This document shows, in pieces, positions 1-7,484 of a stretch of DNA of 64,000 nt. The DNA is taken from contig OZ244854.1 in NCBI GenBank assembly GCA_965220985.1, forward strand, positions 1,736,001 to 1,800,000, read 5' to 3'. The position numbers and the translations under genes are program-made. The stretch comes from JAPPHA01 sp965220985 (GTDB lineage: Bacteria; Pseudomonadota; Alphaproteobacteria; Rhodobacterales; Rhodobacteraceae). The notes under the pieces were generated by a model. It searched no databases, had not been told where the DNA came from, and was given only the letters and a program-made list of their open reading frames with translations. How positions within the stretch are numbered: the stretch's first letter is position 1; each line of letters opens with the position of its first letter.

Positions 1-2
1 AT

Positions 3-113
3 GTCGTCGGGCATCCTGACGAGCCCCACCTCGCCCGCGCGCTTGAAGAATTGAAGTTCTTCACATCGCACATGCGCGTGCTCGGCGTTTATCCGATGGA
101 ATTGCGCCGATAG
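3..113 (+). CDS. pheA: Prephenate dehydratase, C-terminal end (partial)
   Basis: This is the last 36 codons of a gene entering from the left edge. The frame reads GHPDEPHLARALEELKFF and then RVLGVYPMELRR before a TAG stop. The EELKFF...RVLGVYP pattern is the typical end of the regulatory ACT domain of prephenate dehydratase, which converts prephenate to phenylpyruvate in phenylalanine synthesis. The catalytic part is outside the window. It converges on nudC, with 85 bp between the stop codons. The assignment rests on a short but characteristic tail. Confidence 0.8.
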   Translation, partial: VVGHPDEPHLARALEELKFFTSHMRVLGVYPMELRR

Positions 114-126
114 CGGACAGGTCGCG

Positions 127-153
127 CGTTGCGGAGGTTCCGTTCGCGCAACG
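127..153. terminator. Possible convergent hairpin between pheA and nudC
   Basis: CGTTGCG (127-133) and CGCAACG (147-153) form a perfect 7-bp stem with a 13-nt loop. It lies between the facing stop codons of pheA and nudC. There is no U tract on either side, so a terminator role is only suggested by position. Confidence 0.3.
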
Positions 154-198
154 GCGAGCGAATCCGTCGGTTCGTGCCAACGGCTTTCTCAATCCGAA

Positions 199-1182
199 TC
201 AGGTCCGTCCCGACATCCAGTCGAACATGAGGGCGTGCGCGATCGAGCCCGGGCGGGGCGGCGAGATCACTTCGGACTGACCGTTGAATATCGTGGCCAG
301 TTGTTCGCGGGTCACCCAGCGCGCGTCCGCGAGTTCGGCCGGGTCGACCTGGATGTCGGTTGTCGACGCCTCGCCGTGACACCCGATCATGAGCGATGTC
401 GGGAATGGCCACGGTTGCGACGACAGATACCGCACGTGACCGACACTCACCCCGGCCTCTTCCAATGTTTCGCGCCGAACGGCCTGTTCGATGGTCTCGC
501 CAGGTTCCATGTACCCGGCCAGTAGCGAATACATCCGTCGTGGCCATTGATGCGAGCGGCCAAGAAGCACGCTGTTGCCATGCGTGATCAGCATGATGAC
601 GACCGGATCGGTTCTTGGAAAGTGCATGCTTCCGCAGGTCTCGCACTGCCGTTGCCAGCCAGCCGCCACAGGAAGGCTCGGCGCGCCGCACGCCGAACAG
701 AATCGGTGAGACCTGTGCCAGCTCGCCAGCGCACGCGACACCGAGGCGCACTCCGCATCAAAGGCCGACAACTGACACATCGCCGAACGAAGGTCGGCAA
801 ACCGGCAATCGCCATCGAGCGAGGAATGAAAGAACTCGCCGGCGTCGATCGGATACCGATGCTCGGTTGATTCCGCCTCGTTTCGCACAAGATCGTCGCG
901 ACCCGAAATGTCGATTGCAAAGCGGCCGGAATCGTCGATCTGGGCGAGAAGAACGGGAGGCTCGGGCGCACCTTCGAAAATCGGGTGATCATTCGGCAGC
1001 CAGACAAGGCCGAACTGTTCGTCGTTCGATGCTGGTCTCAGAAGATTCCGCGAGCGCCACAGAGGGGTTGTGCGTGACGTATTGCGGGACCAAAGCTCGG
1101 CCACGCTCGCCTCATCGTGGCGCAAGGCGTCGTCTCTTGGCAAGAGCCCAGCCGTGAATGCCGGCGTTCTCATGATTGTCAT
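199..1182 (-). CDS. nudC: NAD(+) diphosphatase (Nudix hydrolase, NudC type)
   Basis: The 327-aa protein has the full NudC architecture: an N-terminal domain, a four-cysteine zinc site around residues 160-185 (CSAC...CETC), and a Nudix box around residues 218-240 with the GX5EX7REXXEEXG pattern (GYMEPGET, then RRETLEEAG). The SQPWPFPTSLM motif just after the box is typical of NudC and of NADH pyrophosphatases. The enzyme cleaves NAD(H) to NMN(H) and AMP and, in some bacteria, removes NAD caps from RNA. The ATG start has a GGAG about 10 nt upstream; an in-frame ATG three codons later is an alternative. It is divergent from the SRP RNA and dnaX. Confidence 0.93.
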   Translation of the reverse strand: MTIMRTPAFTAGLLPRDDALRHDEASVAELWSRNTSRTTPLWRSRNLLRPASNDEQFGLVWLPNDHPIFEGAPEPPVLLAQIDDSGRFAIDISGRDDLVRNEAESTEHRYPIDAGEFFHSSLDGDCRFADLRSAMCQLSAFDAECASVSRALASWHRSHRFCSACGAPSLPVAAGWQRQCETCGSMHFPRTDPVVIMLITHGNSVLLGRSHQWPRRMYSLLAGYMEPGETIEQAVRRETLEEAGVSVGHVRYLSSQPWPFPTSLMIGCHGEASTTDIQVDPAELADARWVTREQLATIFNGQSEVISPPRPGSIAHALMFDWMSGRT

Positions 1183-1229
1183 CGGGTCATGTCTCCGGAC
1201 GCCATGGTTCCTCGTTCCACGATTGGTTC

Positions 1230-1258
1230 TTGCATTGAAACAGACAAGACACTAACCA
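1230..1258 (+). promoter_or_regulatory. Probable promoter of the SRP RNA gene
   Basis: TTGCAT (1230-1235) is followed by a 17-nt spacer and TAACCA (1253-1258). Counting 7 nt on from the -10 hexamer gives position 1265, exactly the first paired base of the SRP RNA. The -35 is good but the -10 is weak. Confidence 0.5.
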
Positions 1259-1264
1259 TTCAAG

Positions 1265-1361
1265 GCGAGAGGTTGTGTGGGCAGGCACCTCGCGAACCCG
1301 GTCAGGTCCGGAAGGAAGCAGCCGTAACGAGCTCCGCCTGGGCCACGATCCAACCTCTCGC
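1265..1361 (+). ncRNA. ffs: Signal recognition particle RNA, small bacterial type (4.5S)
   Basis: The ends GCGAGAGGTTG (1265-1275) and CAACCTCTCGC (1351-1361) are perfectly complementary over 11 bp and define a ~97-nt hairpin RNA. Its tip holds the invariant domain IV core GGTCAGGTCCGGAAGGAAGC followed by AGCC, with the GGAA tetraloop and the asymmetric loop that bind the Ffh M domain. With Ffh the RNA targets nascent membrane proteins to the Sec translocon. It lies 129 bp upstream of dnaX on the same strand, a known bacterial arrangement. The ends are inferred from pairing only. Confidence 0.95.
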
Positions 1362-1490
1362 AATTTTCCGGCAAGCAACAGGTCGGCGTGGTTGCGGACG
1401 CCATCTTGCCGGGTTCAGGCGGGCAACTGCAATCCTGTGCAAAGATCGCATCGGCAGCCCCGGGACTGATTGAGGGAAGGCCAGGCGTCG

Positions 1491-3221
1491 ATGTCATCCA
1501 GTTCCGAGCTTGGCTACCGCGTTCTGGCGCGAGTCTATCGCCCCCAAAGGCTTTCCGATCTGATCGGGCAGGACGCAACCGTCGAGACCATTCGCAACGC
1601 CTTCGATTCCAACCGGATTGCCCATGCTTTCCTGATGACCGGAGTTCGCGGGGTTGGCAAGACGACGATCGCCAGAATCATTGCAAAGGGCCTGAATTGC
1701 ATCGGTCCCGACGGCAACGGCGCGCCGACGGTCGAGCCGTGCGGTCAATGCGACTCGTGCATGTCGATTGCAGATGGTCGGCACATGGATGTCATCGAAG
1801 TCGATGCCGCAAGCCGCACCGGCGTGGCTGACGTCAGGTCGATCATCGAGTCCGTCCAGTTTCGACCGACGTCGGCGCGTTACAAGGTCTACATCATCGA
1901 CGAAGTCCACATGATGTCGGTGGCCGCCTTCAATGCTCTTCTCAAGACCCTCGAAGAGCCGCCCGATCACGTCAAGTTCATCTTCGCGACCACCGAAGTG
2001 CGCAAGATACCGGTCACGGTCATGTCGCGGTGCCAGCGCTACGACCTCAGGCGCGTCGAACCCGACGTCATGACCGCCCATCTGAAAGAGATTTCCGGGA
2101 AGGAGGGCGCGGATATCGCCGACGATGCCCTGGCGTTGATCACGAGGGCGGCCGAAGGATCGGTGCGCGACGCGCAGTCGATCCTCGACCAGGTCATATC
2201 GCGAGGAACCGGGCAGGTCACGTCGGCCCAGGTGCGCGGGATCCTCGGCCTTGCGGACCGTTCCCGTGCCATGGACCTCTTCGACCACGTGATACGGGGG
2301 GACGCCGCGAGCGCACTCGGGGAGGTTGGAGCGCAGTTCACCGACGGCGCCGATCCGATCGCCATTCTCAAGGAGATGGCCGAAGTCGTCCACTGGGTCT
2401 CGATCGTCAAGATCACGCCCGATGCGGCGAACGATCCGTCGGTTTCCCCCGACGTTCGGGACCGCGGAAAGTCCGTGGCCGATACCCTGTCGCTTCGCGT
2501 TCTGACTCGAATGTGGCAAATGCTGCTCAAGGCTCTGGACGAGGTCTCCGCCGCGCCGAATCCGCGCACGGCCACCGAAATGGCCATCATCCGCATGGCG
2601 TATGCGGCCGATCTGCCAACCCCTCACGACGTCATTCGGAAATTGCAGGGCGAGGCGAACCGCGAGGACAAGTCGGCAGCGACCGTGTCGCCGTCCAGCG
2701 CCGCCCCGACTTCCGGGGGCAGTGGCCCAGCCGCTCGCAGGGACAACCATGAAACCGATCGGGGGCAAGCTGTCCGCACCGACGGTCGGCGTCCCGCAGA
2801 GCAGGCGGATCAAGAGCAGAACACACCGGTCGGTCGAGATCAGCTGAAAGACCTCTCGGATGTGGCGAACGTGATTCTGCAACGGGCTCGTGACATCGGA
2901 CTTGCGACCGAGATCGAGAAATTTGTCCGCCCGGTCAGTTTCCAATGGGGGTTGATCGAGATCGGGCTCGACGACGAAGCGCCCCCGAATTTGCCGAACC
3001 GCATCGTCCGAGAGCTTCAGGAGCTGACCGGGGATCGCTGGAAAGTTGTGCTTGCTTCGGACGGCGGCGGTTCGACGATCGCGGAAGTCGATGACCGCCA
3101 GGCACGGGAATTGCATGAACAGGCCGCCAATCATCCGATCGTCAAGGACATTTTTCGCGAGTTTCCGCAGGCGCGGATCGTTTCGGTCACCGCTCGCGGT
3201 TCACGGACGCGACAGCAGTGA
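1491..3221 (+). CDS. dnaX: DNA polymerase III subunit tau (and gamma)
   Basis: This 576-aa protein is the clamp-loader ATPase of the replicative polymerase. Visible features are the N-terminal YRPQRLSDLIGQ motif, a Walker A GVRGVGKTT at residues 51-59, the zinc module with CGQCDSC near residue 85, a Walker B/DExx IIDEVHMMS near residue 131, and a sensor-1 FATTE. The middle is low-complexity and acidic/basic (residues ~395-450), as in tau proteins. I chose the ATG at 1491, which has GGAAGG upstream and starts the conserved LARVYRP region; a TTG at 1470 would add seven residues. I see no A6G slippery run, so a frameshifted gamma form is not evident. ybaB and recR follow. Confidence 0.97.
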   Translation: MSSSSELGYRVLARVYRPQRLSDLIGQDATVETIRNAFDSNRIAHAFLMTGVRGVGKTTIARIIAKGLNCIGPDGNGAPTVEPCGQCDSCMSIADGRHMDVIEVDAASRTGVADVRSIIESVQFRPTSARYKVYIIDEVHMMSVAAFNALLKTLEEPPDHVKFIFATTEVRKIPVTVMSRCQRYDLRRVEPDVMTAHLKEISGKEGADIADDALALITRAAEGSVRDAQSILDQVISRGTGQVTSAQVRGILGLADRSRAMDLFDHVIRGDAASALGEVGAQFTDGADPIAILKEMAEVVHWVSIVKITPDAANDPSVSPDVRDRGKSVADTLSLRVLTRMWQMLLKALDEVSAAPNPRTATEMAIIRMAYAADLPTPHDVIRKLQGEANREDKSAATVSPSSAAPTSGGSGPAARRDNHETDRGQAVRTDGRRPAEQADQEQNTPVGRDQLKDLSDVANVILQRARDIGLATEIEKFVRPVSFQWGLIEIGLDDEAPPNLPNRIVRELQELTGDRWKVVLASDGGGSTIAEVDDRQARELHEQAANHPIVKDIFREFPQARIVSVTARGSRTRQQ

Positions 3222-3327
3222 CGCACGATGCTCCGAATTCTGGCAAAAGCAGGTTGACTCGCCCTTTGGGCATCCCGACAAGGCGGCGACAACCACGCGG
3301 TGCGCACAGGCGACAAAGGACGGACTG

Positions 3328-3672
3328 ATGCTCAAGGATATCTTGAATATTGGCAACATGGCAAACCTGATGAAATCGGCTGAGGAACTGCAGTCGAGAA
3401 TGGAAGCTGCCAAGGAGTCGATCGCAAAGACCGAGGTGATCGGTGAAGCGGGGGCGGGGCTCGTGAAAGCCCGGGTCAATGGAAATGGCGTGCTCGTGGG
3501 TCTCGAAATCGACCCGGACATCTTCAAGGCCGAGGACAAGGTCGTGGTCGAGGACCTGATCGTGGCTGCAGTTGGCGACGGGGTGAACAAGGCCAACGAA
3601 AGAAGCAAGAACGAAATGATGAAGCTGATGGGGTCGCAGGACTTGCCGCCTTGGATGGCGGAGAAGCTCTGA
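3328..3672 (+). CDS. ybaB: YbaB/EbfC family nucleoid-associated protein
   Basis: A 114-aa protein typical in length for YbaB/EbfC. It opens with a helix, NMANLMKSAEELQSRMEAAK, followed by the small beta domain (VKARVNGNG...VGLEIDPDIF) and a final amphipathic helix. Family members bind DNA as dimers. The gene is sandwiched between dnaX and recR, the standard dnaX-ybaB-recR order, which supports a shared operon in DNA replication and recombination repair. An upstream in-frame extension overlaps the end of dnaX and has no family support, so the ATG at 3328 is used. Confidence 0.93.
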   Translation: MLKDILNIGNMANLMKSAEELQSRMEAAKESIAKTEVIGEAGAGLVKARVNGNGVLVGLEIDPDIFKAEDKVVVEDLIVAAVGDGVNKANERSKNEMMKLMGSQDLPPWMAEKL

Positions 3673-3711
3673 TCGGAGCATTGAGCTTTCCAGTCGGGCA
3701 GGGGCGTTGAG

Positions 3712-4311
3712 GTGCAAGGCAGGGACCAGGACCTCGAGACCTTGATCAGGCTCATGGCGAAGCTGCCCGGTCTTGGACCGAGGTCCGCGCCGCGTGCCGT
3801 GCTTCATCTCGTGAAGCGGCGAAGCCAGTTGCTGGACCCACTCGCGGCGGCCATGGAGCGCGTCGCTGAACGCGTCAGGCACTGCGAGGTCTGCGGCAAC
3901 ATCGGGACAGCGACCCCGTGCGACATCTGTTGCAACCCGGATCGCGAAAACGGACAGGTGTGCGTCGTCGAGGACGTGCCCGATCTCTGGGCCATCGAAC
4001 GCACCGCCGTGTTCAAGGGTCGCTATCACGTCCTTGGCGGGGTGCTGTCGATCCTCGATGGAGCCGGACCGGAGCAACTCAGGATTCCCAACCTGCTGGA
4101 GCGCGTTGCCGAAGCGAACGTCACCGAGGTCATCCTCGCCTTGGGGTCGACGGTCGAGGGTCAGACGACAGCACATTACATTGCCGACGAGTTGGAAAAT
4201 GCCGGCATCCGCGTCACGTCACTGGCGCGAGGCGTACCGATGGGCGGCGAGTTGAACTTTTTGGACGACGGCACCATCAGCACGGCGATTCACGCGCGCA
4301 AGGTCCTGTAG
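3712..4311 (+). CDS. recR: Recombination protein RecR
   Basis: The 199-aa protein matches RecR throughout: an N-terminal helix-hairpin-helix (LMAKLPGLGPRSAPR), a zinc finger with four cysteines (CEVCGN...CDICCNPDR, residues ~60-80), a Toprim domain starting CVVEDVPDLWAIE, and the C-terminal TSLARGVPMGGEL motif. RecR works with RecF/RecO to load RecA at single-strand gaps. The start is a GTG at 3712, 39 bp after the ybaB stop. It appears to be the last gene of the dnaX-ybaB-recR unit. Confidence 0.96.
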   Translation: MQGRDQDLETLIRLMAKLPGLGPRSAPRAVLHLVKRRSQLLDPLAAAMERVAERVRHCEVCGNIGTATPCDICCNPDRENGQVCVVEDVPDLWAIERTAVFKGRYHVLGGVLSILDGAGPEQLRIPNLLERVAEANVTEVILALGSTVEGQTTAHYIADELENAGIRVTSLARGVPMGGELNFLDDGTISTAIHARKVL

Positions 4312-4479
4312 GATCGTGGGATGGTGACAGCGACAACCCGGATCCCGTGAATCGCATGCGACTGGCGCCGTCGCGGGGGCCATGCGATGTTGTGGTTGCG
4401 GTCACGGAGTTCAATGGCCGGTCGCGACCGGATCGAACGGCGAGAGCCGGGCAAGGTGAAGTGTCGAAAAGGTGAATTC

Positions 4480-4902
4480 GTGGCGAAGACCCTGAAGACT
4501 GTCGAAAACGACGGCGATGTCGGCGCGTTTCTCGATGCCGTGGAATCGCCCGTGCGCAGGCAGGACGCATGGGCGGTGCTCAACATGATGAAGAAAGTGA
4601 CGAACGAGGAGCCCCGGATGTGGGGAACCAGCATCGTCGGGTTTGGCCGTTACACGTACCGGCGGTCCGATGGGTCTGAACACAGCTTCATGCTGACCGG
4701 GTTGTCTCCCCGAAAGTCGGCCCTCACGATCTACATCATGCCCGGGTTTTCCCAGTACGGCGATCTCCTGGAGCGACTGGGCAAGCACCGTCACTCTGTA
4801 TCCTGTCTTTACCTGACGCGGTTGGACAAGATCGACTTCGAGGTTCTCACGGAACTGGTGAGCCGGTCCGTGGCCGACATGCGAGAGCGATATTCGGTCT
4901 GA
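4480..4902 (+). CDS. DUF1801 domain protein (YdhG-like fold)
   Basis: A 140-aa protein with the DUF1801 pattern: VGAFLDAV near the N terminus, then MMKKVTNEEPRMWGTSIVGFG, KSALTIYIMP and a C-terminal LTELVSRSV helix. The family is widespread and resembles frataxin/YdhG-like small proteins, but its biochemical role is unknown. I chose the GTG at 4480, which follows AAAGGTGA at good spacing; the reading frame is open further upstream without conserved content. It stands between recR and the tRNA gene on the same strand. Confidence 0.8.
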   Translation: MAKTLKTVENDGDVGAFLDAVESPVRRQDAWAVLNMMKKVTNEEPRMWGTSIVGFGRYTYRRSDGSEHSFMLTGLSPRKSALTIYIMPGFSQYGDLLERLGKHRHSVSCLYLTRLDKIDFEVLTELVSRSVADMRERYSV

Positions 4903-5041
4903 ATGGCGGCTGCGTTGCCGCAAGAATCTCAAGAACCCGTGGTGATCGAAGGGCGCTCGCGCCGCGATGACATTCATTCGACATCGCCACGATTGTGCCC
5001 TATTGGAGTCGACGTGCCGACAGACACCCCTGTCGGAACAT

Positions 5042-5346
5042 GCGGGCGTGGCGGAATCAGGTAGACGCAACGGACTTGAAATCAATTGGGTGCCCTCGGG
5101 GAAACCCGGGGAGTAGAACCGCTCAAATTCGGGGAAGGCTTCCGGTACGGCCGATGCTGATCCCGAGCCAATCCCGGTCACGGGCAGGTGTAGAGACTAG
5201 ACGGGCGGCACCTGGGGCTGCGGCCACGGTGAAGGGATAGTCCAGACTGGCAAACGCTCATGACATGAGCGGCAGGGAAACCTGTAGCGGTACGAAAATC
5301 CGTTTTCCGAAAGGAAGTGGGGGTTCAAGTCCCCCCGCCCGCACCA
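5042..5346 (+). tRNA. tRNA-Leu(UAA) interrupted by a group I intron
   Basis: The 5' exon is 5042-5077 and the 3' exon 5295-5346. Joined, they give an 88-nt class II tRNA: acceptor GCGGGCG pairs with CGCCCGC (5336-5342), discriminator A, and an encoded CCA. The anticodon stem ACGGA/TCCGT closes a CTTAAAA loop with anticodon TAA; a long variable arm (TTTCC/GGAAA type) and a T arm GGGGG TTCAAGT CCCCC follow. The intron sits between U34 and A35, the same site used by the tRNA-Leu(UAA) introns of cyanobacteria and plastids. Without splicing the anticodon loop cannot form, so function depends on intron removal. Confidence 0.93.
5078..5294 (+). ncRNA. Group I self-splicing intron (likely IC3) in tRNA-Leu
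   Basis: This 217-nt insert carries the group I core. The 5' exon ends in U and the intron ends in G, as group I splicing requires. P2 (around 5095-5110) is capped by GAAA. The strand AAATTCGGGGAAG (from 5125) matches the P/J3-4 region, CCCGAGCCAA (5162-5171) the Q region, GTGTAGAGACTAGACGG (5188-5204) the R region and AAGGGATAGTCC (5232-5243) the S region. P7 pairs GACTA (5195-5199) with TAGTC (5238-5242). A CAGG-GAAA-CCTG hairpin (5273-5284) is P9-like. GGGU near 5087-5091 could pair with exon ACUU to form P1. It encodes no endonuclease. It resembles the small tRNA introns of Azoarcus and Agrobacterium. Confidence 0.93.
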
Positions 5347-5371
5347 ATTTCTCTTCGGCTGCAATGCCACG

Positions 5372-7390
5372 CTACACGAGCTTGCGCTCGAACGACTCGT
5401 TCCAGTCCTGTTCGTGGACGAGGTCGTCTCCGAGCCACGCCTCGAGCCGTGCCCTCAAGTGAAAATGCGTCTCCGACGATGTGACGATGGTTCGGGTGCG
5501 TGAGGACACGCGCCAGTCGCCGCGCGAAAACTCTTCTCGCCAGGTGATGTCGCAACGCGCGGAATTCGGATCATCGGGGTGAATCGCGAAAATCTCCTCG
5601 TGCGACGAGTCCACGCTCCACCCGTCATGATCGTCATATGTCGTTGCGCCTTCGTCGACCAGCATCCGGGTCGTGACCACGCCGGTGGTCATGTCCTCGG
5701 TGGTGGTCCATTCGAACGCCGGTTCCCGCGTCATGGACTTCTTCAGTCGCGGCGCAGCTTCCGGTGCCTCGAATTGGGGCAGGCTGGCGTCGGACTCCTG
5801 CGCGGGCCTCGCGGGCAGCCCCAGAACTGCCGATCCGAGGGTCACGCTCAGGGATACCTTGCGGGGCGACGGCCAGACGATTGGCCAATAGGCGGTCGAA
5901 AGAGACAGCCTGATCCGGTTACCGGCCGCAAACCGGTGAGCGATTTCGTTCAACTGGATCCGCACCCGGCACGCGACGCCAGGAACCAACGGTTCCGGGT
6001 TTTCGTGGCTGTCGCGATGGGTGAGGTTGAGGATGCCGTAGCTGATCCGGGTCACGGCGCCATCGGGCATGATCTCGTTCAGGCACGCGATGATCTGGCC
6101 GGTTTCGCTTTCGCTCGCGACGTCAACCTCGAGAACCGGAGCCCCCAGGATCTCCAGATCGGCGTCGAGCGCTCCGGTATCGAAGTTCAGCGAGCCGCCC
6201 GCTTCCTTGCGCTGGTCGGAAGGCTGATCAGGGTCCTCGCCATGGGGGCACCACACACCCGCGGCCGAACCGACGGTCTCGGGTGAGGAAATTGTCGCGA
6301 CCGACGGAGGCTCGGCGTTCTCGGCAAGTCCACCGGTCGTGAGGTGGAATTGCCGGTCGGCGATGCGTTTCGATGGCCACTCGTCCTCGGCGACCCACCG
6401 TCCCGGACGATGGGCATGATGCGATTTCGGCAGGACCGGGTCCTCCATCCAGCAACGCAGCCGCGGTTCGTCCATGATTCCGGTGTCAATGCCCTTGAGC
6501 CAGTGATCCCACCAGCGCAGGCATTCCTGCAGAAATCCGATCGACGGCCCGGGGCCGGCAAAATGCGGATACTTGTGGGCCCATGGCCCGATCAGCCCCT
6601 TGACTGGGGCCTTGAGGTTGGAAAGCAGCCGGAACACTGAGTTCGAATAGCCGTCAGCCCAGCCTCCGACCGCGTAAACGGCGCAGTTGATGTCGTCGTA
6701 ATTCTCGCAGACCGAGCCATGCTGGTAGAATTCGTCCCGGTGCTGATGTTCGAGCCAGTCCTTGAGCCACAGGCCGCTCCCTTTCAGGCGATCCATCCAG
6801 ACATCCTTCCACGCATCGCCGTGAATGCGAGGATCGGGCGGCGTCGTGTTGATCGAGAACATGTATGTCGACCACGCGACATTGTCGGACAGCATTGAGC
6901 CGCCCATGTAGTGGATGTCGTCGGCATAGCGATCGTCGGTCGAACAGATCGACACGATGGCCTTTAGCGCCTCGGGCTGTCGCGCAGCGATCTGCAGACC
7001 GTTGAACCCGCCCCAGGAGATTCCGATGATGCCGACGGACCCCGAGCACCATGACTGCCGGGTGATCCATTCGATGACCTCCAGCGCGTCATCCTGTTCC
7101 TGCTTGAGATACTCGCCAAGCAGTATGCCTTCGGAATTGCCCGCCCCTCGCATGTCGACGCGAACGCAGGCGTAGCCGTGACCCGCGACGTAAGGGTGCG
7201 TCAACGCATCGCGATCAGCCGTTCCGTCCTGGTAGCGGTAGGGAAGATACTCGAGGATCGCCGGGACGGGATGATCTTCCGCATCTTCGGGCAGCCAAAT
7301 CCGTGCCGACAGACGCACGCCGTCCGAAAGTTGAATCCACGCCCCGTCGATGACCCGGACGCTTCGGGGGAACTTGTCGAGTGTCTTCAT
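5372..7390 (-). CDS. CocE/NonD family hydrolase (S15-type serine esterase/peptidase)
   Basis: A 672-aa protein of the X-Pro dipeptidyl-peptidase/cocaine-esterase superfamily. The N-terminal alpha/beta-hydrolase domain has the nucleophile elbow GISWGG (near residue 130) preceded by VRVDMRGAGNSEG, the usual oxyanion-side motif. The C-terminal galactose-binding-like jelly-roll is marked by the RISYGILNLTHRDSHENPEPL stretch typical of this family. There is no signal peptide, so it should act in the cytoplasm, on an ester or amide I cannot name. I chose the ATG at 7390 (MKTLDKF) because AGGA precedes it; a start 16 codons earlier is possible. It lies convergent to the tRNA gene. Confidence 0.88.
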   Translation of the reverse strand: MKTLDKFPRSVRVIDGAWIQLSDGVRLSARIWLPEDAEDHPVPAILEYLPYRYQDGTADRDALTHPYVAGHGYACVRVDMRGAGNSEGILLGEYLKQEQDDALEVIEWITRQSWCSGSVGIIGISWGGFNGLQIAARQPEALKAIVSICSTDDRYADDIHYMGGSMLSDNVAWSTYMFSINTTPPDPRIHGDAWKDVWMDRLKGSGLWLKDWLEHQHRDEFYQHGSVCENYDDINCAVYAVGGWADGYSNSVFRLLSNLKAPVKGLIGPWAHKYPHFAGPGPSIGFLQECLRWWDHWLKGIDTGIMDEPRLRCWMEDPVLPKSHHAHRPGRWVAEDEWPSKRIADRQFHLTTGGLAENAEPPSVATISSPETVGSAAGVWCPHGEDPDQPSDQRKEAGGSLNFDTGALDADLEILGAPVLEVDVASESETGQIIACLNEIMPDGAVTRISYGILNLTHRDSHENPEPLVPGVACRVRIQLNEIAHRFAAGNRIRLSLSTAYWPIVWPSPRKVSLSVTLGSAVLGLPARPAQESDASLPQFEAPEAAPRLKKSMTREPAFEWTTTEDMTTGVVTTRMLVDEGATTYDDHDGWSVDSSHEEIFAIHPDDPNSARCDITWREEFSRGDWRVSSRTRTIVTSSETHFHLRARLEAWLGDDLVHEQDWNESFERKLV

Positions 7391-7484
7391 TTCATCCTCT
7401 TGCGAACTGGTTGCGAGATGTCGTCGGATTCCTTCCATGCCACGCGATCATCGGCCCGCGACGGTCGAACCGTCGCCCGAATTC

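Noticed and set aside
1494..3134. A 546-codon reverse-strand open frame across dnaX
   Set aside because: It is antisense to a clear DnaX protein, has His/Arg/Asp-rich composition typical of shadow frames in GC-rich DNA, and matches no family.
1491..3221. Programmed frameshift site in dnaX
   Set aside because: No A6G or similar slippery heptamer was found in the region where E. coli makes gamma.
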